Below are positions 30,275 to 39,122 of a stretch of 64,000 nucleotides of DNA, in pieces. Position numbers and translations under genes: made by a program. The notes below the pieces were generated by a model that saw nothing but the letters and a program-made list of their open reading frames with translations, had not been told where the DNA came from and did not search any database. Numbering within the stretch: position 1 is the stretch's first letter; each line of letters opens with the position of its first letter. The stretch spans positions 1,116,001-1,180,000 of the forward strand of contig NZ_OY856306.1 in assembly GCF_963693435.1 (NCBI RefSeq), read 5' to 3'. The stretch comes from Pasteurella atlantica (GTDB lineage Bacteria; Pseudomonadota; Gammaproteobacteria; Enterobacterales; Pasteurellaceae).

Positions 30275-30907
30275 ATGCAACGTCAACCCTTAACACAACG
30301 TCAACAACAAATTTTTGATTTTGTTAAATATCATATTGAAGAAACAGGAATGCCACCAACACGAGTAGAAATTGCTCGTGAGATTGGTTTTAAATCACCT
30401 AATGCTGCAGAGGAGCATTTGAAAGCTTTAGCTCGTAAGGGGTACATTGAGATTTTATCAGGTACTTCAAGAGGTATTCGTTTATTAGTTGATGAAAAAG
30501 AGCAAGAAAGTGAAGAAATTGGATTACCTTTAATTGGAAAAGTGGCTGCTGGGGAACCTATTTTAGCTATTGAAAATATTGAAAATCATTATCCAGTTAA
30601 TGGAGAAATGTTTTCACCTAGTGCGGATTACTTATTAAAAGTTAATGGTAATTCAATGGAAAATATTGGTATATTAGATGGTGATTTACTGGCTGTACAT
30701 AAAACTAATACTGTCCGTAACGGTCAGGTTGTTGTGGCTAGAATTGATGATGAAGTTACCGTGAAACGGTTAGAAAAGAAAGGTAATATACTTTATTTGC
30801 ATCCTGAAAATGATGAGCTTGAAACCATCGTTGTCGATCCTTCACAACAATATATTGAAATTGAAGGGCTAGCAGTAGGTATTATTCGTAATAATTCTTG
30901 GATGTAA
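30275..30907 (+). CDS. lexA: SOS repressor LexA
   Basis: Repressor of DNA-damage genes that cleaves itself when stimulated by RecA. Winged helix at residues 1-65 ([39 protein letters not shown]). The Ala-Gly cleavage site lies in GKVAAGEPI. The Ser-Lys dyad sits in [14 protein letters not shown] and [12 protein letters not shown] 30275 is chosen because GTAGGGAGAAAAC precedes it and because it lies after the SOS box; the longer frame to 30185 runs through the promoter. 210 aa. Confidence 0.96.
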   Translation: MQRQPLTQRQQQIFDFVKYHIEETGMPPTRVEIAREIGFKSPNAAEEHLKALARKGYIEILSGTSRGIRLLVDEKEQESEEIGLPLIGKVAAGEPILAIENIENHYPVNGEMFSPSADYLLKVNGNSMENIGILDGDLLAVHKTNTVRNGQVVVARIDDEVTVKRLEKKGNILYLHPENDELETIVVDPSQQYIEIEGLAVGIIRNNSWM

Positions 30908-30932
30908 AGTATTTGATCTTTTCTATTTTATT

Positions 30933-30972
30933 CATCTCTTCTAAATTATTCTTAGAAGAGATGATTTTTTAA
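30933..30972 (+). terminator. Terminator after lexA
   Basis: CATCTCTTCTAA at 30933-30944 pairs perfectly with TTAGAAGAGATG at 30952-30963, followed by ATTTTTTAAG. It separates lexA from convergent rpe. Confidence 0.85.
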
Positions 30973-30986
30973 GAAAAATAAATAGA

Positions 30987-31661
30987 TTAAATGGTTGTCA
31001 GTTGCTGACGCATTTCATCAATAACAGTTTTATAATTAGGTTGGTCAAAAATAGCAGATCCAGCAACAAACATATCTGCTCCTGCTTTTGCTATTTCAGC
31101 AATATTATTAATTTTAACTCCACCGTCTACTTCTAAACGAATATCAAAGCCGCTTTCATCAATCATTTTACGAGCTTGTTTTAGTTTATCTAAGGTTGCA
31201 GGAATAAACGATTGACCTCCAAATCCTGGATTGACTGACATTAATAAAATAACGTCGACCTTATCCATTACATAATCTAAATAGCTTAGAGGAGTGGCTG
31301 GATTAAATACCAAGCCTGATTTACAGCCATTGTCTCTAATCAGTTGTAAGGTACGATCAATATGAACAGCCGCTTCTGGATGAAAGGTAATATAATTTGC
31401 TCCTGCCTGTGCAAACTCAGGAATTAAACGATCGACAGGGCTTGCCATTAAATGGACATCAATCGGTGCTGTAATACCATAATCACGTAATGCTTTACAG
31501 ATCGGTACACCAAAAGTTAAATTAGGTACAAAGTGATTATCCATTACATCAAAATGGATAACATCCGCCCCTGCATTTAAGACATCTTTTACATCATCAC
31601 CTAAACGAGCCAGATTAGCTGAAAGAATTGAAGGTGCAATTAAAAAAGGTTTTTGGTTCAT
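30987..31661 (-). CDS. rpe: Ribulose-phosphate 3-epimerase
   Basis: Interconverts ribulose-5-phosphate and xylulose-5-phosphate in the pentose phosphate pathway. TIM barrel with metal and catalytic motifs [46 protein letters not shown] and EVDGGVK. ATG 31661 follows TTTTGGAG; an earlier TTG four codons upstream lies inside the ribosome site. 224 aa. greB lies upstream on the same strand. Confidence 0.95.
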   Translation of the reverse strand: MNQKPFLIAPSILSANLARLGDDVKDVLNAGADVIHFDVMDNHFVPNLTFGVPICKALRDYGITAPIDVHLMASPVDRLIPEFAQAGANYITFHPEAAVHIDRTLQLIRDNGCKSGLVFNPATPLSYLDYVMDKVDVILLMSVNPGFGGQSFIPATLDKLKQARKMIDESGFDIRLEVDGGVKINNIAEIAKAGADMFVAGSAIFDQPNYKTVIDEMRQQLTTI

Positions 31662-31716
31662 TTTTTTCTCCAAAATAATTAAACTGGGATTTAGGTAAAA
31701 TAGTATTTATTAATAC

Positions 31717-32190
31717 TTATTTATACCAAATTTTATTTACATAAAGGGTTACTTTTCCTGATGGTGTTTCAACTTGAACCTCATCATCAACCTGCTTACC
31801 AATTAAGGCTCGAGCAACAGGAGAATCTACTGAAATCCAATGTTTTGCAGGATCAAATTCATCACAGCCTACAATACGATATTGATTAATTTCAGCATCG
31901 TCATTTTCAAGTTCAATCCAAGCACCAAAAAAGATTTTTCCTTCTTGAGCAGGAGAGTAATCGACAATTTTTAATGCCTCTAAGCGTTTACTTAAAAATC
32001 TTACTCGGCGATCAATTTCACGTAGGCGACGTTTTCCATAAATATATTCTGCATTCTCACTACGATCTCCCAATGCAGCAGCATCAGATACTGCTTGAGT
32101 AACTTGAGGGCGTTCTACTTTCCATAAGAATTTAAGTTCTTGATCTAAAGTATGCCACCCTTCACGAGTAATATAAGGCGATTTTGCCAT
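31717..32190 (-). CDS. greB: Transcription elongation factor GreB
   Basis: Rescues backtracked RNA polymerase by stimulating transcript cleavage. N-terminal coiled coil with acidic tip (SDAAALGDRSENAEYIYGKRRLREIDRR) and a C-terminal FKBP-like domain (PVARALIGKQVDDEVQVETPSGK). The 157 aa length and the YIYGKRRLREIDRRVRFL stretch favour GreB over GreA. Its start overlaps the stop of the lipoprotein gene by one base (TAATG). Confidence 0.94.
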   Translation of the reverse strand: MAKSPYITREGWHTLDQELKFLWKVERPQVTQAVSDAAALGDRSENAEYIYGKRRLREIDRRVRFLSKRLEALKIVDYSPAQEGKIFFGAWIELENDDAEINQYRIVGCDEFDPAKHWISVDSPVARALIGKQVDDEVQVETPSGKVTLYVNKIWYK

Positions 32191-32714
32191 TATAAATAGC
32201 CTTCCTCAATCTTTGTTTTCTTTTTTTGCTCAGGCGCTTTATTCGTGTCTAATTTATCTAAAAATTGATTGAATTTATCCATTTGCTTTTTTAATGGTTC
32301 GGTTACTTTATCGATATCAATTTCATTGATTTTATCAGTCAATTTTTCAGTCGCTTTAGCAACATCAATTTGATTAATTTTATCTGATAATTGTTTTGTG
32401 ACTTGCTCCACTTTACTTTCCATCACACCTGCCAATTTATTTGCGGCATCAAGTGTTGCTTTTTTTGCCTCTTCCACTTTTTGGTCATAGCTCGGTGTTT
32501 TATTTTCAGTGGTTAAATCTGCAGGAGTTTGTTGTTTTTCAGTTTTTGCAAATTCTTGTTCAGAAGTGACCGCTTCTATTTTATCTTGTTTCTGAATTTG
32601 TGGTTGGGCTTGCTCAACTTTTGGTTGTTCAGTATTAACTGTACTTTTCTGTTCTTCATTACAAGCTACTAAGCTAAGGCTTAAAAGCAATAATATTGCT
32701 AAATTATTTTTCAC
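32190..32714 (-). CDS. Putative lipoprotein with amphipathic helical repeats
   Basis: A 174-aa protein with a lipoprotein signal: MKNNLAILLLLSLSLVAC, cysteine at 18 inside a LVAC lipobox. A Gln/Lys/Thr-rich linker follows, then two related helical units (LSDKINQIDVAKATEK and LTDKINEIDIDKVTEP) that suggest a coiled coil. No known family is recognised. Coupled to greB by a TAATG overlap, which looks like an accident of compaction and not functional linkage. Envelope location is inferred from the lipobox. Confidence 0.75.
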   Translation of the reverse strand: MKNNLAILLLLSLSLVACNEEQKSTVNTEQPKVEQAQPQIQKQDKIEAVTSEQEFAKTEKQQTPADLTTENKTPSYDQKVEEAKKATLDAANKLAGVMESKVEQVTKQLSDKINQIDVAKATEKLTDKINEIDIDKVTEPLKKQMDKFNQFLDKLDTNKAPEQKKKTKIEEGYL

Positions 32715-33092
32715 TATATATTCCTATTTTGAGGCTATGCTGGAGACGATAAATTATTATTTAATTTTAACACACTCCCATTGTTGTACAAAATGTAAAA
32801 CTTTATTCTATTATGAAAACTTACACAGAATGATAAAGTTATCGATTGTAGATACCTTGATCTAATTAGGGTATGAGTTTATCTTGCTGAGGTGGTATAG
32901 TTTTATATGGCATTAAAAAGAGGGGAAAATGTGATGCTATTCTTTTTATTATAATATTTATATTTGATTAATTTTTATTCAATTATAATTTTGTTATCGA
33001 ATTTGTTGAGATAAATTAATTATTTTCCTTGTAATTTTACTCATTTTTGATAGATTTAGCAGGTTTTGTATAACTAAATATTAGGTTGAATT
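32715..33092. other. 378-bp intergenic region between the lipoprotein gene and apt
   Basis: Very AT-rich divergent region carrying the promoters of both genes. Apart from the apt promoter listed separately I see no ORF with start signals, no repeat and no convincing RNA structure. Confidence 0.5.
33047..33074 (+). promoter_or_regulatory. apt promoter
   Basis: TTGATA at 33047-33052 and TATAAC at 33069-33074, spaced 16 nt. Transcription would start near 33080 with a very short leader. Confidence 0.5.
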
Positions 33093-33635
33093 ATGAACCA
33101 GAAATTAGAACTAATTAAATCATCGATTAAATCTATCCCAAATTACCCAAAGGAAGGGATTGTTTTTCGTGATATCACATCACTTTTAGAAGTTCCTGCC
33201 GCATTTCAAGCCGCAGTGGATATTATGGTTGAGCAATTTAAAGATAAAGGGATTACTAAAGTTGTGGGAACTGAATCTCGTGGTTTTATTTTTGGGGCAC
33301 CTGTGGCATTAGCATTGGAATTACCTTTTGTTTTAGTGCGTAAGCCAAATAAATTGCCACGTGAAGTAATTTCTCAATCTTATGAATTGGAATATGGTCA
33401 AGATACTTTAGAAATTCATACTGATTCGATAAAAGAAAACGATAATGTTTTGGTTATTGATGATTTATTGGCAACGGGAGGAACTGTTGAAGCAACAGTA
33501 AAACTCATTAATCGCTTAGGTGGAAGAGTAGAGTATGCTGCTTTTGTGATTGGTTTACCTGCTTTACAAGGGGCGGAACGTCTTAAAAAAATAGGCGTAA
33601 AATCAATGACAATCATCGATTTTGACGGACATTAA
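33093..33635 (+). CDS. apt: Adenine phosphoribosyltransferase
   Basis: Salvages adenine to AMP using PRPP. PRTase signature [16 protein letters not shown] near residue 117 and [18 protein letters not shown] near the N-terminus are typical of Apt. 180 aa, normal length. dnaX follows after 44 nt, as in E. coli. Confidence 0.95.
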   Translation: MNQKLELIKSSIKSIPNYPKEGIVFRDITSLLEVPAAFQAAVDIMVEQFKDKGITKVVGTESRGFIFGAPVALALELPFVLVRKPNKLPREVISQSYELEYGQDTLEIHTDSIKENDNVLVIDDLLATGGTVEATVKLINRLGGRVEYAAFVIGLPALQGAERLKKIGVKSMTIIDFDGH

Positions 33636-33679
33636 TTTTTATTTTTTTGTATATTAAAGTCAGTCTTTTAAGGTAAAAA

Positions 33680-35674
33680 ATGTCTTATCAAGTTTTAGCT
33701 CGTAAATGGCGACCACAACGATTTCAAGATGTTGTAGGGCAGAAACACGTTTTAATGGCTCTGGAAAATGGATTGCGAGAAGAGAGATTACATCACGCTT
33801 ATCTTTTTTCTGGCACTCGTGGTGTGGGTAAAACTTCTATTGCACGTTTGTTAGCGAAAGGCTTAAATTGTGAGAAAGGCATTAGTGCGACACCTTGTAG
33901 TGAATGTGAAAATTGCAAAGCCATTGAAGAGGGGCGTTTTATTGATTTAATTGAGATTGATGCAGCCTCTCGTACTAAAGTGGAAGATACTAGGGAAGTA
34001 TTGGATAATGTCCAATATAAGCCAACGGTGGGACGTTTTAAGGTCTATTTAATTGATGAAGTGCATATGCTTTCTCGTCATAGTTTTAATGCTTTACTTA
34101 AAACCTTAGAGGAGCCACCTGAGTATGTAAAATTTTTATTGGCTACAACAGATCCTCAAAAATTACCGATTACTATTCTTTCTCGCTGTATGCAATTTCA
34201 TTTGCGTGCTTTAGATCAACATCAGATTAGTGATCATCTTGCTTTTATTCTTAATCAAGAAAATATTCCTTTTGAAGAATTAGCATTAGAGAAATTAGCT
34301 AAATCAGCACAGGGGAGTATCCGCGATGCCTTGAGTTTAACAGATCAAGCCATTGCGGTAAGCAATGCCAATATTACTCTTCCTATTGTGCAACAAATGT
34401 TAGGGCTATTAGATGATAACCAGCCATTAGAATTAGTACAAGCTCTCGCACTTGCGGATGGTGAAAAATTAATGGCAGTCATTGATGATGTGGCACATAG
34501 AGGAGTGGATTGGCAATCGCTATTAAGTGCTGTTGCAGAAACTCTCCATCAAATTGCAATCTTACAATTACTACCTAATACCGCTATGGAAGAAACGCCT
34601 TTGCATTTTTTAGCGAAACGACTTTCTCCTGAAGATATACAATTTTTCTATCAATTAATGCTAATGGGAAAAAAAGATCTTCCTTTTGCCAGTGAACCGA
34701 GAGAAGGCGTTGAAATGACGATGTTGCGGGCTTTAGCATTTCACCCAAAACGTATAGAAAATGAAGTTATTTCAGTTGCAACTATTCAGCAAAATAATCA
34801 ATCTCAGATAGCCGTCGTAGAAAACGTATCAAAACAAGCGGTTACATCTTCACAACAATTTGCAAATTCTGATCAACAAGTTACCGCTATGGTAGAGCTT
34901 GTTGATGAGAAAAAGATAGAAAAAAACTCTTTATCACCTGCGTTAGCTGCATTACAAGCACGTGAACAACTTAAAAATCGTAAAGCAAAATTAAACGAAA
35001 CAGAAAAAAAAAAGGTTGAAGTAAAGCCTGCTATTACAGAAAAGAAAAAAACACAAAGCGCATCAGATTTACAACAACGTTTAGCCAGTTTAACACAAGC
35101 CAATTCAACGGCTGAAATTGTAGAAAAACAAGGCGAGAGACAGGAAGATGATGAACATTATCGCTGGCAGTGGCTCGATCCTGAATTAGGTAATGAGATT
35201 GAAACAGCTAAGCCTTCAGATATTAAACAAGCGATCTTACAACAGCGAACCCCTGAATTAACCGAAAAAATCACGCAACTTTCTTGTGAAAGAGATCGTT
35301 GGTGTCAAATTATTTACAATTCAAGAGTTTCTGGTTTATCGCGTTTAATGGCGTTAAATTGCTATATCGCTGACCAAAAAGAGGATAAACTGCAATTGGT
35401 ATTAACTCCTGCAATGGCTCATTTAGATAAACCAGAAATTCATCAAGCATTAATTGAGGCATTGAAAGAACAAGATCTTAGTTATTCATTAACCATTGCT
35501 GAAACTATTCCTGAAAGTCAGAAACACCAAACAGCCTTAGAAATTAAGCGAGAAATCTTTGAGCAATTAACCAATGAAGCAAAAAGTACATTAATAAATG
35601 ATCCTAAACTTAATTTATTAAGCCGTACATTTAATGCAGAAATTGATGAATCGACCATTCGACCAGTGGCTTAA
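33680..35674 (+). CDS. dnaX: DNA polymerase III tau subunit (and gamma by slippage)
   Basis: Clamp-loader ATPase that joins core polymerases and helicase. Walker A is GTRGVGKTS, zinc ligands lie in CEKGISATPCSECENC, Walker B is VYLIDEVHM and sensor 1 LLATTDPQK. The full-length product is 664 aa (E. coli tau 643). The C-terminal domain V core (EHYRWQWLDPELG through SLTIAETIP) is intact. A run of ten A at 35004-35013 can give a short gamma form (listed separately). No ybaB-recR follows; the yadGH genes do. Confidence 0.95.
   Translation: MSYQVLARKWRPQRFQDVVGQKHVLMALENGLREERLHHAYLFSGTRGVGKTSIARLLAKGLNCEKGISATPCSECENCKAIEEGRFIDLIEIDAASRTKVEDTREVLDNVQYKPTVGRFKVYLIDEVHMLSRHSFNALLKTLEEPPEYVKFLLATTDPQKLPITILSRCMQFHLRALDQHQISDHLAFILNQENIPFEELALEKLAKSAQGSIRDALSLTDQAIAVSNANITLPIVQQMLGLLDDNQPLELVQALALADGEKLMAVIDDVAHRGVDWQSLLSAVAETLHQIAILQLLPNTAMEETPLHFLAKRLSPEDIQFFYQLMLMGKKDLPFASEPREGVEMTMLRALAFHPKRIENEVISVATIQQNNQSQIAVVENVSKQAVTSSQQFANSDQQVTAMVELVDEKKIEKNSLSPALAALQAREQLKNRKAKLNETEKKKVEVKPAITEKKKTQSASDLQQRLASLTQANSTAEIVEKQGERQEDDEHYRWQWLDPELGNEIETAKPSDIKQAILQQRTPELTEKITQLSCERDRWCQIIYNSRVSGLSRLMALNCYIADQKEDKLQLVLTPAMAHLDKPEIHQALIEALKEQDLSYSLTIAETIPESQKHQTALEIKREIFEQLTNEAKSTLINDPKLNLLSRTFNAEIDESTIRPVA
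34834..34842 (+). other. Uptake signal sequence ACAAGCGGT
   Basis: Exact Apl-type core inside dnaX, followed about 20 nt later by ATTTGCAAAT, as in the extended uptake motif. Confidence 0.7.
35003..35019 (+). promoter_or_regulatory. dnaX: dnaX slippery site for gamma subunit production
   Basis: In the dnaX frame the run reads GAA AAA AAA AAG GTT, containing the A-AAA-AAG heptamer in the same register as in E. coli. A -1 shift gives AAG GGT TGA, so translation ends after one extra residue. Gamma would be 446 aa (E. coli 431). No clear upstream Shine-Dalgarno-like stimulator or strong downstream hairpin is seen, so transcriptional slippage on the ten A's is an alternative. Confidence 0.75.
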
Positions 35675-35715
35675 TGCTCACTGGTTTCCCATTTACTTAT
35701 TACTGAAAAGAAAAA

Positions 35716-36615
35716 ATGTACGCATTAGAAATTAAACAACTTGTTAAACAATATGCCTCAGGTGTAAAAGCGGTTCAGGGTATTGATTTAACTGTAGAAC
35801 AGGGAGATTTTTATGCTTTGTTAGGACATAACGGAGCAGGGAAATCAACGACTATTGGAATTATCAGCTCATTGGTTAATAAAACCAGTGGGACTGTGAA
35901 AGTATTTGGCTATGATTTAGATACTCAAAAACAGAAATTAAAACAACAAATTGGATTAGTGCCACAAGAGTTTAATTTTAATACTTTTGAAAAAGTAGAA
36001 GATATTTTAGTTAATCAAGCAGGGTTTTATGGTGTACCACGTAAAGAAGCAATAAAACGAGCAGAGTACTGGTTAAAAAAATTAGAACTATGGGAGAAAC
36101 GTCACACGCTTTCTTATGCCCTTTCTGGCGGAATGAAACGCCGAATAATGATCGCACGTGCCTTAATGCACAATCCTAGATTACTTATTTTAGACGAGCC
36201 CACAGCAGGGGTAGATATTGAATTACGTCGTTCACTGTGGGAGTTTTTAAAAGAACTTAATCAACAAGGCACCACTATTATTTTAACTACTCACTATTTT
36301 GAAGAAGCAGAAAGTTTATGTCGTAATATTGGTATTATGCAAAATGGTGAAATTGTAGAAAATACCTCAATGAAAGCACTATTAACTAAATTAAAAAGTG
36401 AACTATTTTTACTTGATTTGAATAAAAAATGCTCCCTTGAACTACCAAATTATCCTTTTCAATGGGTAGATGACAATACTATTGAAGTAGAAGTAACGAG
36501 AACACAGGGTTTAAATCAATTATTTCAACAGCTTAATGAACAAAATGTAGAAGTTGTGAGTATGCGAAATAAAGCAAACCGTCTTGAAACATTATTTATT
36601 GATATGGCAGAATAA
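35716..36615 (+). CDS. yadG: ABC transporter ATP-binding protein YadG-like
   Basis: Nucleotide-binding subunit of a two-gene ABC exporter. Walker A GHNGAGKST, signature YALSGGMKRR, Walker B LLILDEPTAGVD and switch His in TTHYFEEAE. 299 aa. The permease starts 1 nt after its stop. Similar to E. coli YadG; substrate unknown. Confidence 0.9.
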   Translation: MYALEIKQLVKQYASGVKAVQGIDLTVEQGDFYALLGHNGAGKSTTIGIISSLVNKTSGTVKVFGYDLDTQKQKLKQQIGLVPQEFNFNTFEKVEDILVNQAGFYGVPRKEAIKRAEYWLKKLELWEKRHTLSYALSGGMKRRIMIARALMHNPRLLILDEPTAGVDIELRRSLWEFLKELNQQGTTIILTTHYFEEAESLCRNIGIMQNGEIVENTSMKALLTKLKSELFLLDLNKKCSLELPNYPFQWVDDNTIEVEVTRTQGLNQLFQQLNEQNVEVVSMRNKANRLETLFIDMAE

Positions 36616-36616
36616 A

Positions 36617-37381
36617 ATGCAAAATTTAACAGGTTTTTATACATTAGTCCGCAAAGAAACAAAACGAATATTTCGAATTTGGCGACAAACACTAATTCCA
36701 CCAATGATTACTACCACACTTTATTTCTTTATTTTTGGTAAATTAATCGGTACGCGTATTGGTGATATGGATGGCGTGAATTATGTTCAATTTATTGCAC
36801 CGGGTTTAATAATGATGTCTGCCATTACCTCTGCTTATGGCAATGCAGCCTCGTCATTCTTTTTAAGTAAATATTCCAAACATATTGAAGAATTATTGGT
36901 TTCTCCTCTTTCCACTCATACTATTATTGGTGGTTATGTGGCAGGAAGTATTGTGAGAGCAGGGATTGTTGGTATTCTTGTCACTACTGTTGCATTGTGT
37001 TTTGTTTCTTATGATATTTACTCGTGGTTAGTGATTATTGCGATTATGCTAATGACCATCATAATGTTTGCTTTAGCAGGATTAATTAATGCGATTTATG
37101 CCAAAAGTTTTGATGAAATCAACCTTATCCCTACCTTTATTTTAACGCCTCTAATTTATTTAGGCGGCGTATTTTATTCTATTTCATTACTCTCTGATTT
37201 CTGGCAAGGTGTATCAAAATTCAACCCAATTATGTATATGGTTAATGGTTTTCGTTATGGTTTTTTAGGAATTAGTGATGTTTCGATTTACTATACTTTT
37301 TCAATTTTAGCGATTTTTATAGCAGTGTTATATAGCATTGTTTATCGTTTACTGGAAAAGGGAGTAGGGTTAAGAACCTAA
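36617..37381 (+). CDS. yadH: ABC-2 type permease YadH-like
   Basis: Six-span ABC-2 permease partner of YadG. FRIWRQTLIPPMITTTLYFFIFGKLIG, FIAPGLIMMSAITSAYGN and PTFILTPLIYLGGVFYSISLL (quoted by parts) closely match E. coli YadH. ATG 36617 immediately follows the yadG stop; an in-frame ATG at 36584 lies inside yadG and would add an unrelated tail. 254 aa. Confidence 0.9.
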   Translation: MQNLTGFYTLVRKETKRIFRIWRQTLIPPMITTTLYFFIFGKLIGTRIGDMDGVNYVQFIAPGLIMMSAITSAYGNAASSFFLSKYSKHIEELLVSPLSTHTIIGGYVAGSIVRAGIVGILVTTVALCFVSYDIYSWLVIIAIMLMTIIMFALAGLINAIYAKSFDEINLIPTFILTPLIYLGGVFYSISLLSDFWQGVSKFNPIMYMVNGFRYGFLGISDVSIYYTFSILAIFIAVLYSIVYRLLEKGVGLRT

Positions 37382-37500
37382 GGTTATTTAGTAAGTTTGT
37401 ATTCTGAGTGGCAGGGCAAAATTGTATTTGAAATTCGTTATCTCTTTCTTCCTTACCTCGCCCTGCAAGTACAAAGAGGAATAACAATACAATCCAAAAA
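37382..37500. other. Intergenic region after yadH with an imperfect inverted repeat
   Basis: GTGGCAGGGC near 37409 and GCCCTGCAAG near 37460 form an imperfect inverted repeat that may terminate yadGH. No gene is seen. Confidence 0.35.
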
Positions 37501-37540
37501 CTCCCTCCTCCGCTTGCGGGGGAGGGTTAGGGAGGGGGGA
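37501..37540. repeat. Single copy of the GC-rich dispersed repeat
   Basis: CTCCCTCCTCCGCTTGCGGG continues to GGAGGGTTAGGGAGGGGGGA. It matches the third copy in the cluster at 23347-23480 with one substitution (TTAGGG for CTAGGG). Confidence 0.8.
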
Positions 37541-37597
37541 TGATTATTTACAAATTTTTAAAAAAATCTAACCGTTTGATAGTAATAAAATATTAAA

Positions 37598-37856
37598 TTA
37601 TTCTTTTTCTCCCAGTCCTTTTAGATTTCGTTTTGCAGTTTCATTGCCTTGTCTAGCCGCTTTACGATACCGCTCAATTGCTTTCGAGTATGATTTTTCC
37701 ACGCCATAGCCCATTTCATACATATAACCAAGATTAGCTAACCTTGTTGAGCAAGTATGGTTAATGTTTCTACTTTTTTTGAATAATCATCAGTAGCATA
37801 ACAATAAGTTGAAACAGAAAGTGTGATAATAGAAACTGAAAGAAGTTTTTTAACAT
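37598..37856 (-). pseudogene. Broken Sel1-repeat protein
   Basis: On the minus strand GGAGACAATTTT precedes ATG 37856, but the signal peptide (KKLLSVSIITLSVSTYCYA) is only open in another frame. It reaches a stop after ILAQQG. A Sel1 repeat (NLGYMYEMGYGVEKSYSKAI, then RYRKAARQGNETAKRNLKGL) continues in a third frame to TAA 37598. At least two frame-disrupting changes are therefore present. Intact relatives are small secreted Sel1 proteins. Confidence 0.7.
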
Positions 37857-38148
37857 AAAATTGTCTCCTTATTTCCAATCAGTGCAGTAGTTATATGTTT
37901 TATAAAAAAGGTGAAACTTTAATTTAAATTAGAGACAAAAATATTTGTTCCGATCAAGTGATAAATTTATCTTTTTATAAAACGATTATTCTATAAAATA
38001 ATAATGTAATAAACAAGCGGTAGGATTGTTTGATTTTTTTACAAATTAGAATAAAAACTGACTGATTTTTGCTTAAGAATATCATTTTATTTTTTACTCT
38101 TTTATGCTATTTTTTAGGGGATTTTTATGATAAGCGAGGTAAAGAATT
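37857..38148. other. Intergenic region upstream of the hydrolase gene
   Basis: AT-rich; holds one exact uptake signal at 38013-38021 and the presumed promoter of the downstream gene. Nothing else is recognised. Confidence 0.5.
38013..38021 (+). other. Uptake signal sequence ACAAGCGGT
   Basis: Exact intergenic Apl-type core, followed by TTTTTTACAAATT as in extended uptake motifs. Confidence 0.7.
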
Positions 38149-38955
38149 ATGAGCAAACAACAAGTGAGTTTTATTCAAGGAAGTAATAGTAATATTGCCG
38201 TATATGACTGGTGTAATGAACAGCCACGTTATTTGGCGTTATTAATACACGGTTATGGAGAGCATTTAGGGCGTTATCAATACGTAGCAGATACGCTTAC
38301 ACAAAATGGAGCAAGAGTATTCGGACCTGATCATCTAGGACACGGATTATCTGATGGAGAACGAGTTCTGATTGATGATTATGAAGCTGTTGTTGATGAT
38401 GTACATTGTGTAGTTAAACAGATGCGACAAAAATATCCAATGCTTCCATTCGTTGTTATTGGACACTCAATGGGCGGAATGATAGCGGCTCGTTATGTGC
38501 AACGTTATGGTAATGATGTGAATGCATTGATACTATCTGCTCCTTTACTTGGAAAACGAACAATGATTTCTGATTTAGCAGAATTAGAGAGTATTCCTGA
38601 TACTCCATTAGATACAGCGACGTTATCACGTGATCCAGCCGTCGGTATTGATTATCAAAATGATCCGTTAGTATGGCATGGTGCATTTAAACATACTACT
38701 TTACGAGCGATGCAAAATATACTTCCTATTATTGATTCGGGATCTAATTTTGGTGAATTACCAACATTGTGGATTCACGGAAGTGACGATAGATTGGTGT
38801 TATTAAATGAAACCAAAACAACTCTTGATAAATTACAGGGTAAATATTTTGAACATAAACTAAATCCAAATGGACAGCACGAAAGCTTTAATGAAATAAA
38901 TAAAGCAGAAGTCCTTACTTGGGTAACCGACTTTATTGAGCGTGTATTGAAATAA
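38149..38955 (+). CDS. Alpha/beta hydrolase of the monoacylglycerol lipase / lysophospholipase type
   Basis: A 268-aa hydrolase. Oxyanion motif LLIHGYGEHLGRY, then FGPDHLGHGLSDG, nucleophile elbow VIGHSMGGMIAA with Ser107, acid in GSDDRLV and catalytic His in GQHESFNE. This pattern matches bacterial monoglyceride lipases (Hydrolase_4 / PldB-like). No signal peptide, so cytoplasmic. Substrate is inferred from the family only. Confidence 0.85.
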   Translation: MSKQQVSFIQGSNSNIAVYDWCNEQPRYLALLIHGYGEHLGRYQYVADTLTQNGARVFGPDHLGHGLSDGERVLIDDYEAVVDDVHCVVKQMRQKYPMLPFVVIGHSMGGMIAARYVQRYGNDVNALILSAPLLGKRTMISDLAELESIPDTPLDTATLSRDPAVGIDYQNDPLVWHGAFKHTTLRAMQNILPIIDSGSNFGELPTLWIHGSDDRLVLLNETKTTLDKLQGKYFEHKLNPNGQHESFNEINKAEVLTWVTDFIERVLK

Positions 38956-38984
38956 TAAAATTGTATTTCTTGTCATATATTTTA

Positions 38985-39010
38985 GGGCTATTATATATCT
39001 ATAATAGCCC
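38985..39010 (+). terminator. Hairpin after the hydrolase gene
   Basis: GGGCTATTAT at 38985-38994 pairs perfectly with ATAATAGCCC at 39001-39010. The following run is only moderately T-rich. Confidence 0.55.
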
Positions 39011-39076
39011 ATATTTTATGAGTAATATGGGTATAAAGGACAAAAAATTGCATTAAAAATTTGAATTCACCAAATA

Positions 39077-39107
39077 AAAAAAGCATAGAAATAATCTATG
39101 CTTTTTT
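39077..39107 (-). terminator. Terminator of dppA (bidirectional)
   Basis: AAAAAAGCATAGA at 39077-39089 pairs with TCTATGCTTTTTT at 39095-39107, loop AATAA. Confidence 0.85.
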
Positions 39108-39122
39108 CTTTTTTATAAAGAA

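Noticed and set aside
32880-33000. Possible small RNA in the apt upstream region
   Set aside because: No promoter plus terminator pair and no strong hairpin were found.
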